In this document: piece after piece, positions 1 to 7,774 of the stretch
Layout of the letters: each line of letters opens with the position of its first letter
How positions within the stretch are numbered: the first letter of the stretch is position 1
From: Edaphobacter bradus
Lineage (GTDB): Bacteria > Acidobacteriota > Terriglobia > Terriglobales > Acidobacteriaceae
Length of the DNA: 64,000 nt
Assembly (NCBI RefSeq): GCF_025685645.1
Contig: NZ_JAGSYF010000002.1
Coordinates: 992,907-1,056,906 of the forward strand
Direction: 5' to 3'
The notes under the pieces: model-generated
Databases searched by the model: none
Told to the model about the DNA's origin: nothing
What the model saw: the letters and a program-made list of their open reading frames with translations, nothing else
Translations under genes and position numbers: made by a program

Positions 1-1
1 G

Positions 2-736
2 GGAATCGTTGCTTATCTGACTGCGGGTGATCCGGACCTTGCTACCACGCGGGAGATCGCGCTGGCTGCGATTGATAACGGCGCGGATGTGATTGAGCTG
101 GGTGTGCCGTTCAGCGACCCGCTCGCCGATGGCCCTGTGATTCAGCGGGCGAGCGAGCGCGCAGTTGCGCATGGGACTCGGCTGACGGATGTTCTGGGAC
201 TGGCAAAGGAGCTTCGCGCGGCGCGGCCTTCGGCTGGGCTGGTGCTGTTCTCGTATCTGAACCCCGTCGTGCGAATGGGGATGAAGACCTTCTGCGAAAA
301 GGCCGCTGAAGCGGGAGCGGATGGCGTCCTGCTGACGGACATGATCGTCGAAGAGGCTGGCGAGTATCTCGAAGCGATGCACGCGAACAAGCTGGCTCCG
401 GTGTTTCTTGCGGCTCCTACGAGCCCGGATGCACGGCTTGCGGCGATTGCTGGCGCTTCGCAGGGCTTTGTGTATGCCATCTCACGCACAGGAACGACAG
501 GCACGCAGCAGAGTATAGCTGGCGATGCTTCGGAGCTGGTCGGCAGGCTGCGACAGTTTACAAAGCTGCCGATTGCGGTGGGCTTCGGCATCTCGAACGC
601 CGAGCACGTGAAGGCTGTTGGCGAGTTCGCTGATGCAGCGGTGATTGGCAGCGCGATTGTTGCGCTGATCGAAAAGACCGCTCCTGCAGAGGCTCCCGCC
701 GCGGTGGGACGGTTTATTGCGGGGCTGCAGACATGA
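2..736 (+). CDS. trpA: Tryptophan synthase alpha subunit (5' end cut by window)
   Basis: Cleaves indole-3-glycerol phosphate to indole and glyceraldehyde 3-phosphate in the cytosol, passing indole to the TrpB subunit. The frame is open from base 2, so about 244 residues are present and roughly 20-25 N-terminal residues lie outside the window. The family signature around VIELGVPFSDPLADGPVIQ contains the two catalytic acids (Glu of IELG and Asp of LADG); the phosphate-binding region GFGISNAEHV and the IGSAIV strand follow near the C-terminus. It heads a run of aromatic amino-acid genes in the same direction; the next gene starts about 100 bases downstream. Confidence 0.96.
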   Translation, partial: GIVAYLTAGDPDLATTREIALAAIDNGADVIELGVPFSDPLADGPVIQRASERAVAHGTRLTDVLGLAKELRAARPSAGLVLFSYLNPVVRMGMKTFCEKAAEAGADGVLLTDMIVEEAGEYLEAMHANKLAPVFLAAPTSPDARLAAIAGASQGFVYAISRTGTTGTQQSIAGDASELVGRLRQFTKLPIAVGFGISNAEHVKAVGEFADAAVIGSAIVALIEKTAPAEAPAAVGRFIAGLQT

Positions 737-838
737 TCGCGATGCAGGCAGATGCGGGCGGGCGCACGGCGAGCGCCGGTTATCATGAATCGAATGCAAA
801 ACCATGTGACGGAAGGCGTTGCAGTTAGAGGGCACACG

Positions 839-1105
839 ATGGAGATCTCAGACTGGCGGCAGAAGATTGACGGGCTGGACGAGCAGATTGTTCGCCTCAT
901 CAACCAGCGGGCCGAGGCCGCGCGGGCGATCGGCGAGCTCAAGCAGAAGGCAGGTCTGCCAGTCTACGAGCCGAAGCGCGAGCAGGACGTCTTCGATCAT
1001 GTCAGCCGCGTGAACCAGGGGCCGCTGTCGGACACCGAGATTGTGGATGTGTACCAGCGAATTATCGACGTAATGCGGGGACTGCAGAAGCAGAACCCGA
1101 AGTAA
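839..1105 (+). CDS. Chorismate mutase, AroQ type
   Basis: Converts chorismate to prephenate, the first step towards phenylalanine and tyrosine. The 88-residue all-helical monofunctional form starts MEISDWRQKIDGLDEQIVRL; the Arg in WRQKID and the LPVYEPKRE segment match the active-site helices of the AroQ fold. I chose the ATG at 839 because AGAGGG lies six bases upstream and the fold begins there; in-frame ATGs at 785 and 752 would add residues with no family resemblance. It sits just before DAHP synthase, a pairing that in other bacteria lets the two enzymes associate for feedback control; whether they do so here is inference. Confidence 0.9.
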   Translation: MEISDWRQKIDGLDEQIVRLINQRAEAARAIGELKQKAGLPVYEPKREQDVFDHVSRVNQGPLSDTEIVDVYQRIIDVMRGLQKQNPK

Positions 1106-1154
1106 AGAGATTTGTAGCCAAATTTTGTGACATCAGGAAAGCGAAGCGAAGACG

Positions 1155-2174
1155 ATGATCGTAGCGATGCAGGACCATGCAACCGAAGAGAACATTCAGA
1201 TAGTGATCGAGCGGATGGTGGAGCTCGGCTTCAGCGTTCACCGCACGACAGGCGCGGCGCAGACGATTCTGGCGGGCGTGGGCACGCCGGATCACTTTGA
1301 CGTGGCGGAGTTCAAGGTCCTGCCCGGGGTGCATGATGCGTATCGCATCTCGTCGCCATACAAGCTGGCGGGACGGAACTTCCGGCCCGAGGGAACGAAG
1401 GTCACGTTCCCGAACGGCGTCGTGGTCGGCAACAAGGAAGTCGTGGTGATGGCCGGGCCGTGCTCGGTGGAGTCGCGGGAGCAGATCCTGTTGAGCGCGA
1501 AACAGGTCGCCGCGGCGGGCGGAAAGTTCTTGCGTGGCGGAGCCTTCAAGCCGCGCAGCTCGCCGTACAGCTTCCAGGGCATGGGGCTCGAAGGGCTGAA
1601 GCTGCTGCGCGAGGTGTCGAACGAGACCGGCCTGCTGGTCATCACCGAGGTCATGGAGATCTCGCAGATCGAGCTGATGCTGCCGTACATCGACTGCTTC
1701 CAGGTGGGGGCGCGCAATATGCAGAACTTCAACCTGCTGCGCGAGCTTGGCAACGTGCGCAAGCCGGTGCTGCTGAAGCGCGGCATCTCGGCGACCATCG
1801 AAGAAGTCCTGCTGTCTGCCGAGTACATCCTCTCCGGCGGCAACTACGACCTGATGCTCTGCGAGCGCGGAATTCGCACCTATGAGACTTACACGCGCAA
1901 CACGATGGACATCTCGGCGATTCCGGTGCTGAAGAAGCTGACGCACCTTCCGGTGCTGGGCGATCCGTCGCACGGCGTCGGCATCCGCGACCTGGTTCCG
2001 CCGATGGCGCTGGCTGCGGTCGCCGCGGGCGCAGACGGCCTGTTGATGGAGATGCATCCGAATCCCGACAAGGCTATGAGCGACGGCGCGCAGAGCCTGT
2101 ATCCCGAGCAGCTCAATAAGCTCGTGGCGCAGTTGCGGCAGCTTGCTCCAGTGGTCGGAAGAGCGGTCGCGTAG
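1155..2174 (+). CDS. aroF: 3-deoxy-7-phosphoheptulonate synthase (DAHP synthase, type I-beta)
   Basis: Condenses phosphoenolpyruvate and erythrose 4-phosphate to open the shikimate pathway. The 339-residue protein has an N-terminal ferredoxin-like regulatory domain (about residues 1-70, containing ERMVELGFSVHRTTG), as in the Thermotoga-type enzyme where Tyr and Phe bind, followed by a TIM barrel. Barrel motifs visible are MAGPCSVES, the substrate loop KPRSSPYSFQG, LLKRG and GDPSHGVG; the Cys of GPCS, the His of DPSHG and later acidic residues are the usual metal ligands. The prephenate dehydrogenase gene begins three bases after the stop, so the two are probably cotranscribed. Confidence 0.95.
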   Translation: MIVAMQDHATEENIQIVIERMVELGFSVHRTTGAAQTILAGVGTPDHFDVAEFKVLPGVHDAYRISSPYKLAGRNFRPEGTKVTFPNGVVVGNKEVVVMAGPCSVESREQILLSAKQVAAAGGKFLRGGAFKPRSSPYSFQGMGLEGLKLLREVSNETGLLVITEVMEISQIELMLPYIDCFQVGARNMQNFNLLRELGNVRKPVLLKRGISATIEEVLLSAEYILSGGNYDLMLCERGIRTYETYTRNTMDISAIPVLKKLTHLPVLGDPSHGVGIRDLVPPMALAAVAAGADGLLMEMHPNPDKAMSDGAQSLYPEQLNKLVAQLRQLAPVVGRAVA

Positions 2175-2177
2175 AGC

Positions 2178-3047
2178 ATGGTTGAAGGGGCAGTGGAGCG
2201 GGTACTCATCATCGGGACAGGGCTGATCGGCGCGTCGACCGGCCTTGCCCTGCGCGCTGCGGGCTTCACAGGGCGCATCGATGGATGGGACCAGAGTTCG
2301 CTGGAGCTGCGGGCCGCGCGCGAGATGGGCGCGGTCGACGGCGTCGCCGGCAATGATTGGGGCGCGCTGGAGCTTGCCCGCCAGGCGGACGTGATTGTGC
2401 TCGCCGTTCCTGTGCTCGCGATCAAGGACTGGATGCAGCGCCTCGCGCCGGTGGTGAGCGCGGGGCAGCTTGTGACGGACGTGGGCAGCACGAAGCTCGA
2501 GATCACCGAATTTGCCGCGACGCTGTACGGCGGCGAAGGGCAGGCAGTGTTTCTGCCCGGGCATCCGATGGCGGGCAAGGAGTCGGGCGGGGCGATGCTG
2601 GCTGAGGCCGGGCTGTTCAACGGCGCGATGTGGTTGTTTACTCCAGCGACTCAAGAGCCGACGGCGCTCGAAGCGCAGTGGCGGAGCTGGATCGGCTTTA
2701 TCGGCGCGCGGATGCTGGACATGGACGCGAAGCGCCACGACGAGCTGTGCGCGTGGGTGAGCCATCTGCCGCAGATGCTCTCGACGGCGCTGTCCGCTCT
2801 GCTCGAGGAGGAGTTCGGCGATGCTCCGGAGATTGCCGCCATCGGCGGGCGCGCACTGCGCGAGACGACGCGGCTGGGAGCAAGTCCGTACAGCATGTGG
2901 CGCGATGTCGCGCTGACGAACACGAAGCCGATCGCTGAGACGCTGCTGGCGCTGGAACAGAGACTGATGCATGTGCGGGAGAATCTGCGGACTCCGGGAC
3001 TGCGCGAGGAGTTCGAGCAAGCGAACCGTTTTCGCGCGCGGCGATAG
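2178..3047 (+). CDS. tyrA: Prephenate dehydrogenase
   Basis: Oxidatively decarboxylates prephenate to 4-hydroxyphenylpyruvate for tyrosine synthesis. The N-terminal Rossmann fold has the dinucleotide-binding motif GTGLIG at about residues 13-18, then DVGSTK and the catalytic region HPMAGKESGG, whose His is the expected hydride-transfer partner. The C-terminal half is helical, as in the TyrA dimerisation domain. At 289 residues it is the monofunctional form without fused chorismate mutase or ACT domain, which fits the separate mutase gene upstream. It starts three bases after the DAHP synthase stop. Confidence 0.93.
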   Translation: MVEGAVERVLIIGTGLIGASTGLALRAAGFTGRIDGWDQSSLELRAAREMGAVDGVAGNDWGALELARQADVIVLAVPVLAIKDWMQRLAPVVSAGQLVTDVGSTKLEITEFAATLYGGEGQAVFLPGHPMAGKESGGAMLAEAGLFNGAMWLFTPATQEPTALEAQWRSWIGFIGARMLDMDAKRHDELCAWVSHLPQMLSTALSALLEEEFGDAPEIAAIGGRALRETTRLGASPYSMWRDVALTNTKPIAETLLALEQRLMHVRENLRTPGLREEFEQANRFRARR

Positions 3048-3063
3048 ACGGTCGACTGCATGG

Positions 3064-3132
3064 GTTGAGAAGCAGATCCCTCCGCTTCGCAGCGCGATGA
3101 AACTGCGCCGCTCCGGTCGGGATGACAGGATT
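3064..3132. repeat. Dispersed intergenic repeat (GAGAAGCAGATCC...GGATGACAG type)
   Basis: GC-rich stretch beginning GAGAAGCAGATCCCTCCGC and ending GGTCGGGATGACAGG. A close relative lies at 4498-4541 and a weaker one at 9236-9280. Similar noncoding repeats are scattered in Acidobacteriota genomes; no function is visible. It lies between tyrA and the ilvA ribosome-binding site. Confidence 0.6.
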
Positions 3133-3158
3133 GGGTAGTCTGTGAGGAGGAGAGGCGT

Positions 3159-4400
3159 TTGAGGGCGACTGAGCAAGCAGTGAGCGAACTGAGTATCAGC
3201 CTTGCCGATGTACACGCGGCGCGCGAGCGGCTGCGCGGAGCGATCTACTACTCGCCGTGCGCGCACTCGCAGATGCTGTCGGCTCTGACTGGGCAGCAGG
3301 TGTATCTGAAGCTCGAGAATCTACAGATGACCGGCTCGTTCAAGGAGCGTGGCGCGCTGAACCGCATCGCGCTGCTGACTCCGGAGCAGGCCGCGCGCGG
3401 CGTGGTGGCGGCGAGCGCGGGCAATCACGCGCAGGGCGTGGCGTATCACGCGACGGCGCGCGGGATTCGCTCGGTCATTGTGATGCCGCTGGCGACCCCG
3501 CTGGTGAAGGTGACGGCGACGCGCGGGTTCGGCGCCGAGGTTGTGCTGCACGGCGCGAACTACGACGAGGCTTATGAAGAGGCCCGGCGCATCTGCGCGG
3601 CGCAGGAGATGACGTTCATCCATCCGTTCGACGACGGCGCGGTGATGGCCGGCCAGGGAACGATTGGGCTGGAGCTGCTGGAGCAGATTCCGCAGCTCGA
3701 GGCGGTGGTGGTTCCGATCGGCGGCGGCGGGCTGATCGGCGGAATTGCGTGCGCGATCAAGGAGTCGCGGCCGGATATTCGCGTCGTTGGAGTGCAGACC
3801 TCGCGGCTGCCTTCGATGGCGGTCGCGATGGAGCGGCATCGTCCGGTGACGATCGATCCGGCGACGACGATCGCGGATGGTATTGCGGTTCGGCGCGCGG
3901 GAGAGGTCACGTTTCCGGTCGTCGAGAGATATGTCGACGAGATCGTGACCGTCGATGAGGACGAGATCGCGTCGGCGATTCTGATGCTGCTGGAGCGCGA
4001 GAAGACGCTCGCCGAGGGTGCGGGCGCTACGGCGCTCGCGGCGCTGCTGCAGAAGAAGACGTCGCTTGAGAACAAGCACACAGGCGTGCTGGTCTGCGGC
4101 GGCAACATCGATGTGACGCTGCTCTCGCGGATTATCGAGCGCGGTCTGGTGCAGGATGGCCGCATGATCCGGCTGCGGATTCATCTGCTGGACAAGCCCG
4201 GCGCGCTGGCCGAGCTGACGAAGCTGATCGCAGCACATCGCGCGAACATAGTCGATACGCTCTACAACCGCGCTTATTACGGCGTGAATCTTGGCGATAC
4301 GACGATTGATATCACGCTTGAGACGCGAGGGCGCGAGCAGGTGGATGAACTGCTGGCGGCGCTTACGGCTGGCGGGTATGTTCACAGCCGTGTTGTCTGA
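3159..4400 (+). CDS. ilvA: Threonine ammonia-lyase (threonine deaminase)
   Basis: PLP enzyme converting threonine to 2-oxobutyrate and ammonia, the entry to isoleucine synthesis. The PLP lysine is Lys62 in MTGSFKERGALN and the phosphate-cradling loop GGGGLIGG follows near residue 190. A C-terminal ACT domain (about 330-410, RIHLLDKPGALAELTK) suggests allosteric amino-acid control. At 413 residues this is the medium form with a single ACT domain. The start is a TTG at 3159, chosen because the very strong GAGGAGGAGAGG lies directly upstream; no ATG fits better. The 111 bases before it contain a copy of a dispersed repeat, so it may have its own promoter. Confidence 0.93.
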   Translation: MRATEQAVSELSISLADVHAARERLRGAIYYSPCAHSQMLSALTGQQVYLKLENLQMTGSFKERGALNRIALLTPEQAARGVVAASAGNHAQGVAYHATARGIRSVIVMPLATPLVKVTATRGFGAEVVLHGANYDEAYEEARRICAAQEMTFIHPFDDGAVMAGQGTIGLELLEQIPQLEAVVVPIGGGGLIGGIACAIKESRPDIRVVGVQTSRLPSMAVAMERHRPVTIDPATTIADGIAVRRAGEVTFPVVERYVDEIVTVDEDEIASAILMLLEREKTLAEGAGATALAALLQKKTSLENKHTGVLVCGGNIDVTLLSRIIERGLVQDGRMIRLRIHLLDKPGALAELTKLIAAHRANIVDTLYNRAYYGVNLGDTTIDITLETRGREQVDELLAALTAGGYVHSRVV

Positions 4401-4422
4401 CGTGTTGTCTGAAGCGTACCTC

Positions 4423-4478
4423 AGGGGCTAAAGCCCCTTCTCTTTGGTTGGCGTTGGCGGCACGGCTGAAGCCGTGCC
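4423..4478. repeat. Two adjacent hairpins downstream of ilvA
   Basis: AGGGGC-TAAA-GCCCCT (4423-4438) is followed by GGCACGGCT-GA-AGCCGTGCC (4459-4478). Both stems are perfect. They follow the ilvA stop and precede the convergent ddl stop, so they could end transcription, but no clear U-run follows and they also resemble the CTAAAGCCC-type repeats frequent in this phylum. Confidence 0.65.
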
Positions 4479-4497
4479 CTTAAGCAAGACAAAGGCG

Positions 4498-4616
4498 AGA
4501 AGCAGATTCCTCCGCTGCGCTGCGGAATGACAACCAGAAAAGCAAGAACAACGGCGACCGCAGGTCCTTCGACTGCGCTGCTGACGATGTCAGCAGCTTC
4601 GCTCAGGATGACACGC
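4498..4616. repeat. Compound dispersed repeat between ilvA and ddl
   Basis: Two repeat types in tandem: 4498-4541 (GAGAAGCAGATTCCTCCGC) is related to 3064-3132, and 4564-4613 (GGTCCTTCGACTGCGCT then GCTCAGGATGACAC) is related to 40603-40644. In this copy the second type is split by an extra perfect hairpin, GCTGCTGAC-GAT-GTCAGCAGC, that is absent at 40 kb. No coding potential is seen. Confidence 0.6.
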
Positions 4617-4631
4617 TTTTGATTTTTCGAA

Positions 4632-5927
4632 CTATGTTCGGGTGAAGGTGGTTTGTTGTTTTTCTTTGTGGCGTTCGATGGCCAGTTGGATGAGGCGGTC
4701 GATGAGTTGTTTGTAGGGGACGCCGGTGGCGTCCCAGAGTTTGGGGTACATGCTGATGCTGGTGAAGCCGGGGAGGGTGTTGATCTCGTTGAGGTAGATG
4801 CGAGGCTTTGTCTTGCTTCCCTTCTTCTTTCCCTTTGCCGCGGCGCTTGCCGGTTCCATGAGGAAGTCGACGCGGGCGAGGCCGGCGCAGTCGCAGGCTT
4901 TGAAGGCTGCGATGGCCATCTGGCGGATCTGTTTGGATTCGGCGGCGGTGAGTTTGGCGGGGATGATGGGGACGCTGGTGTCGGAGAGGTACTTGGCTTC
5001 GTAGTCGTAGAACTCGGCTCCGGGGACGATCTCGCCGACGACGCTGGCTTCGGGCGAGTCGTTGCCGAGGACGGCTACTTCGAGCTCGCGGGGTTTGGCT
5101 CCGGGGCCTCCGACGCCTTGTTCGATGACGAGCTTGCGGTCGTAGCTGGCGGCGAGGTCCATCGCGGGGGCGAGCTCGCTGCGGTCGTGGACCTTGCTGA
5201 TTCCGACGGAGGAGCCAAGGTTCGCGGGCTTCACGAAGAGCGGGTACTTCAGCGACTTTTCGATGAGGCGCGTGGCCTTGCGCGGGTCGGCGCGCCACTC
5301 GCTGCGGAGCATCGCGAGGTACGGCGTCTGCTGGAGGCCGGCGGCGGAGAAGAGCTTCTTCATCGCATCCTTGTCCATTGCGGCGGCGGAGCCGAGGACT
5401 CCGGAGCCGACGTAGGCGATGTCGGCGAGTTCAAACAGCCCTTGAATCGTCCCGTCTTCGCCGAACGTTCCGTGGAGGACGGGGAAGATGACGTCGAGGT
5501 CGAGACTTGAGCTGCCCGACGAGCCCACATCTGGCGATGAGACCGCCAAGTGTGGGGCACCCAATCCAAACGGTTGCAGCGATTCGGCGGGAACCGGCGG
5601 GATGATGATGGCTTCGTCACCACGCTTGAGGACGGCGGCGGTGGGAGTGGCCTCGGGGTCGCCGGCGAGGCGCGGGTTTTCGGCGGGGAATTTGCCGGTG
5701 AGGAGCGCCTGGGCATCGTGTGCGGTGACCCAGCGGCCCTGCTTGGTGATGCCGATGGGAACGACGTCGTATTTTTTCTTGTCGATGGCCTTGAGGATGG
5801 AGGCGGCGGAGAGGAGCGAGACCTCGTGCTCGCCGGAGCGGCCGCCGAAGAGGATGCCGATTCGTTGTTTTGGCAAAGACTTCTTTGGTGTTTTTCTGTT
5901 CATTTTCTTATCTTCAGTCTCCGACAA
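4632..5927 (-). CDS. ddl: D-alanine--D-alanine ligase with in-frame repeat insertion
   Basis: ATP-grasp ligase making D-Ala-D-Ala for peptidoglycan. Motifs in order: [17 protein letters not shown] (22-38), the LHGTFGEDG substrate loop (about 151-159), [11 protein letters not shown] (ATP-grasp) and the metal-binding [10 protein letters not shown] near the C-terminus. It has 431 residues against roughly 310-370 usual. Two insertions explain most of the excess: residues about 118-137 ([12 protein letters not shown]) are the translation of a dispersed repeat present in intergenic DNA elsewhere in this window, and a Lys-rich stretch [10 protein letters not shown] lies before the last motif. Catalytic motifs are intact, so it is probably functional. 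The ATG at 5903 (MNRKTPKK) is an alternative start. Confidence 0.93.
   Translation of the reverse strand: MSETEDKKMNRKTPKKSLPKQRIGILFGGRSGEHEVSLLSAASILKAIDKKKYDVVPIGITKQGRWVTAHDAQALLTGKFPAENPRLAGDPEATPTAAVLKRGDEAIIIPPVPAESLQPFGLGAPHLAVSSPDVGSSGSSSLDLDVIFPVLHGTFGEDGTIQGLFELADIAYVGSGVLGSAAAMDKDAMKKLFSAAGLQQTPYLAMLRSEWRADPRKATRLIEKSLKYPLFVKPANLGSSVGISKVHDRSELAPAMDLAASYDRKLVIEQGVGGPGAKPRELEVAVLGNDSPEASVVGEIVPGAEFYDYEAKYLSDTSVPIIPAKLTAAESKQIRQMAIAAFKACDCAGLARVDFLMEPASAAAKGKKKGSKTKPRIYLNEINTLPGFTSISMYPKLWDATGVPYKQLIDRLIQLAIERHKEKQQTTFTRT
5524..5566 (+). repeat. Double-hairpin repeat, copy 1 (second hairpin only, inside ddl)
   Basis: CCCACATCTGGCG ... CGCCAAGTGTGGG followed by GCACCCAATCC. This is the second hairpin of the repeat family described at 24155, 25244, 29503, 31336, 34103, 34886 and 59583; it is closest to the 29503 copy. 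It lies inside the ddl reading frame without disrupting it. Confidence 0.85.
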
Positions 5928-6370
5928 GATGCGCAGCGGTTGGGGTGGAACTTCGCGCGGGAATAAGGGGGGTACCCCCCCTCCCTGGGTGTTTTGTGCA
6001 AAGTATTCATTTCATTTGGTTTATGGCTGGACTTCTTTTGTAAAATATTCCATCCAAAGGGTTTATGGGTCAAAGTGTTGAAAATACGGTTGTTAGTTGC
6101 TGGTTGTTAGTTGTTCGTTGAACTGCCCTGTCGGGGCGAGGCTCTGTTCTTAGTTCTAGTTTAATGGATTGACAGGAACTACTCTGCCACGCGGAAGTGG
6201 TTTGGTTTGATGAGGTTGAGTGGTTTGGGGGCTTGACAGGACTTTCTGTGGAATTTCGTCAGCGAGTCAGCGAACAAGCAGATTCCTGTGGTTCGGATCT
6301 CATGCCTTCCGCTGCATTTGCCATCACGGCGCGGGCATTTGTGGCGGTTTTAGGGAACCTGGGCGGCGAG
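5928..6370. repeat. Gene-free stretch with GGTACCCC-type and TTAGTTG-type repeats
   Basis: Upstream of ddl. 5967-6080 holds an element starting GGGGGGTACCCCCCCTCCC, with two related halves (TTTTGTGCAAAGTATTC and TTTTGTAAAATATTCC, each followed by GGTTTATGG or a close variant); a relative lies at 29199-29290. 6088-6122 holds GTTAGTTGCTGGTTGTTAG, related to the large hairpin at 52944-53017. No gene is supported in 6123-6370, although reading frames are open as shadows. Confidence 0.6.
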
Positions 6371-7348
6371 TTAGCGCCAGTCGTCGATCACATAGGCGTC
6401 GGGCCGATTGAAGCCGGTTGCGTGTGGACGCTGCATGGAGACACCTTGCATGGAGGTGCGATATCCGTGGGAGCGCATGCGCCGGTAGGCATCTTCGCGG
6501 GCCAGGTTCACGCCTGCCTCTACCGCCGCTCCGCGCGAAGAGGCAAATGCCTCGCATGCATTCAGGAGATTGTCGAAGCGTTCTCCCGCACCCGAGCCGT
6601 TGCGTGCAGCTCCGAATTTGACGTAGCAGATCTTTGCGCCGCCCTCGGATCCAACTCCGTTCATGCAGACGGCGAAGGCATCGAGAACGCCGCGCTTGTA
6701 GGTCAACACGATGTCGCCGGTATGGTTCGCAAGCACGGCGCGGATCTCTGCGGCGAGGTCGAGCCCCTTATGGATTCTCTTGGTGAGTTTCGTGCAGGCC
6801 TGGATGGCTTGTTCGCGCTGGTTCCTGGTGAGGGTTGACAGCAACGTTGGCATGTCTGGGGGTGCGTTTGGGGGCCTAGCCACGAGCGCTGAAGTTGCTT
6901 CCGGCGTGCGGGTCATGATGGCTGTGAGGTACTGCGGCCAGTAGCCGAACTTCTGGTACAGGCCTACGTGCCTGGCGCTGTGCGCGAAGGTGTACAGCCC
7001 GGTATGGCGGACGCCCCATCTGTCGAAGATTGCCATCGTTGCCTCGAGGAGGCGTTTGGCAACGCCGTGGTCCCAGTACTCCGGCAGGACGGTGAGGGGG
7101 CCGAAGAAGCCGAACGATCCCCAACGCGTGACGACGTTCGATCCGATCAGGCGGCCACCATCGCGCGCCGCGATCACTTTGACGTTGGGCGAGCGCCAGC
7201 GCGGCGTCAGGAAATTGCGATCGTCCAGGAAGTCGGATGGGTTGGGCAATCGGAGGAAGGTTCCAAAGGCCAGGCGGACGATGCGGTTGGCCTCTTCGAG
7301 TTCGCTCTGTTTCAGCGGGCCGACCTTGATGGACTTCTTCGTTGCCAT
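6371..7348 (-). CDS. GNAT family N-acetyltransferase
   Basis: Probable acetyl-CoA-dependent acetyltransferase of unknown substrate, 325 residues. The GNAT core occupies about residues 5-150; the acetyl-CoA loop region is PLTVLPEYWDHGVAKRLLEA (about 88-107), followed by HVGLYQKFGYWP, typical of the last GNAT helix and strand. The C-terminal half has a second, more divergent GNAT-like fold. I chose the ATG at 7348 (MATKKSIKV) because AAGGCGTAAGG precedes it; a longer open frame to 7477 encodes low-complexity residues without family likeness. It is a lone gene with no clear partner. Confidence 0.8.
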   Translation of the reverse strand: MATKKSIKVGPLKQSELEEANRIVRLAFGTFLRLPNPSDFLDDRNFLTPRWRSPNVKVIAARDGGRLIGSNVVTRWGSFGFFGPLTVLPEYWDHGVAKRLLEATMAIFDRWGVRHTGLYTFAHSARHVGLYQKFGYWPQYLTAIMTRTPEATSALVARPPNAPPDMPTLLSTLTRNQREQAIQACTKLTKRIHKGLDLAAEIRAVLANHTGDIVLTYKRGVLDAFAVCMNGVGSEGGAKICYVKFGAARNGSGAGERFDNLLNACEAFASSRGAAVEAGVNLAREDAYRRMRSHGYRTSMQGVSMQRPHATGFNRPDAYVIDDWR

Positions 7349-7774
7349 TGCCTTACGCCTTCTATGTTGTTGATTGCGCGTGGGCCCGGTGTACGAGCAA
7401 CAATGAGCGTTGCTTCGGATCGACGTCAAGGATAGCCGGAACAATGGCAACGACCAAGGCACACGCAAGGGGCGCAACAGGGCGCCAAAGGAAGGGCAAA
7501 AATACGGGTGTCGGAATCGCCCTCTTAAATAGGGCGCCGAAATCTAAAGCCGATTGCCAACCCCAGGTCACTTGTAATCAATCAAATGAAAGGCAGATGA
7601 TATAGTCTGCTTTGGACTTATCCAGCAACGTATTTTTCTGCTGGTGTTTTGATTTGCTGGCAATACATTGATCTTCGGTATCGCTGGTTGTGGGCCCTGG
7701 TTCCTCTATTTGGTTAGGAAGATTACCAATTGGAGGTAGAAAGCAGCGCGGACTAGTGCGCTGCCAAAATAATA
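7349..7774. promoter_or_regulatory. Gene-free leader with 7-bp hairpin before DUF4382 lipoprotein gene
   Basis: No gene is supported. The AT-richer part (7560-7774) probably holds the promoter of the downstream gene. Close to the start codon, GGAGG (7732-7736) is separated from the ATG at 7775 by a perfect hairpin GCAGCGC-N8-GCGCTGC (7743-7764). Without folding, no Shine-Dalgarno sequence stands at the usual distance; folding would bring GGAGG nearer to the ATG. This reading is inference. Confidence 0.4.

Noticed and set aside
1062..3266. 734-codon open frame on the minus strand
   Set aside because: It is antisense to aroF and tyrA, is Arg/His/Gln-rich without any motif, and arises from high third-position GC in the real genes.
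3321..4385. 354-codon open frame on the minus strand
   Set aside because: Antisense to ilvA, Arg/His-rich, no family likeness.
6197..6838. 213-codon open frame on the plus strand
   Set aside because: Mostly antisense to the GNAT gene; the part outside it has no motif.
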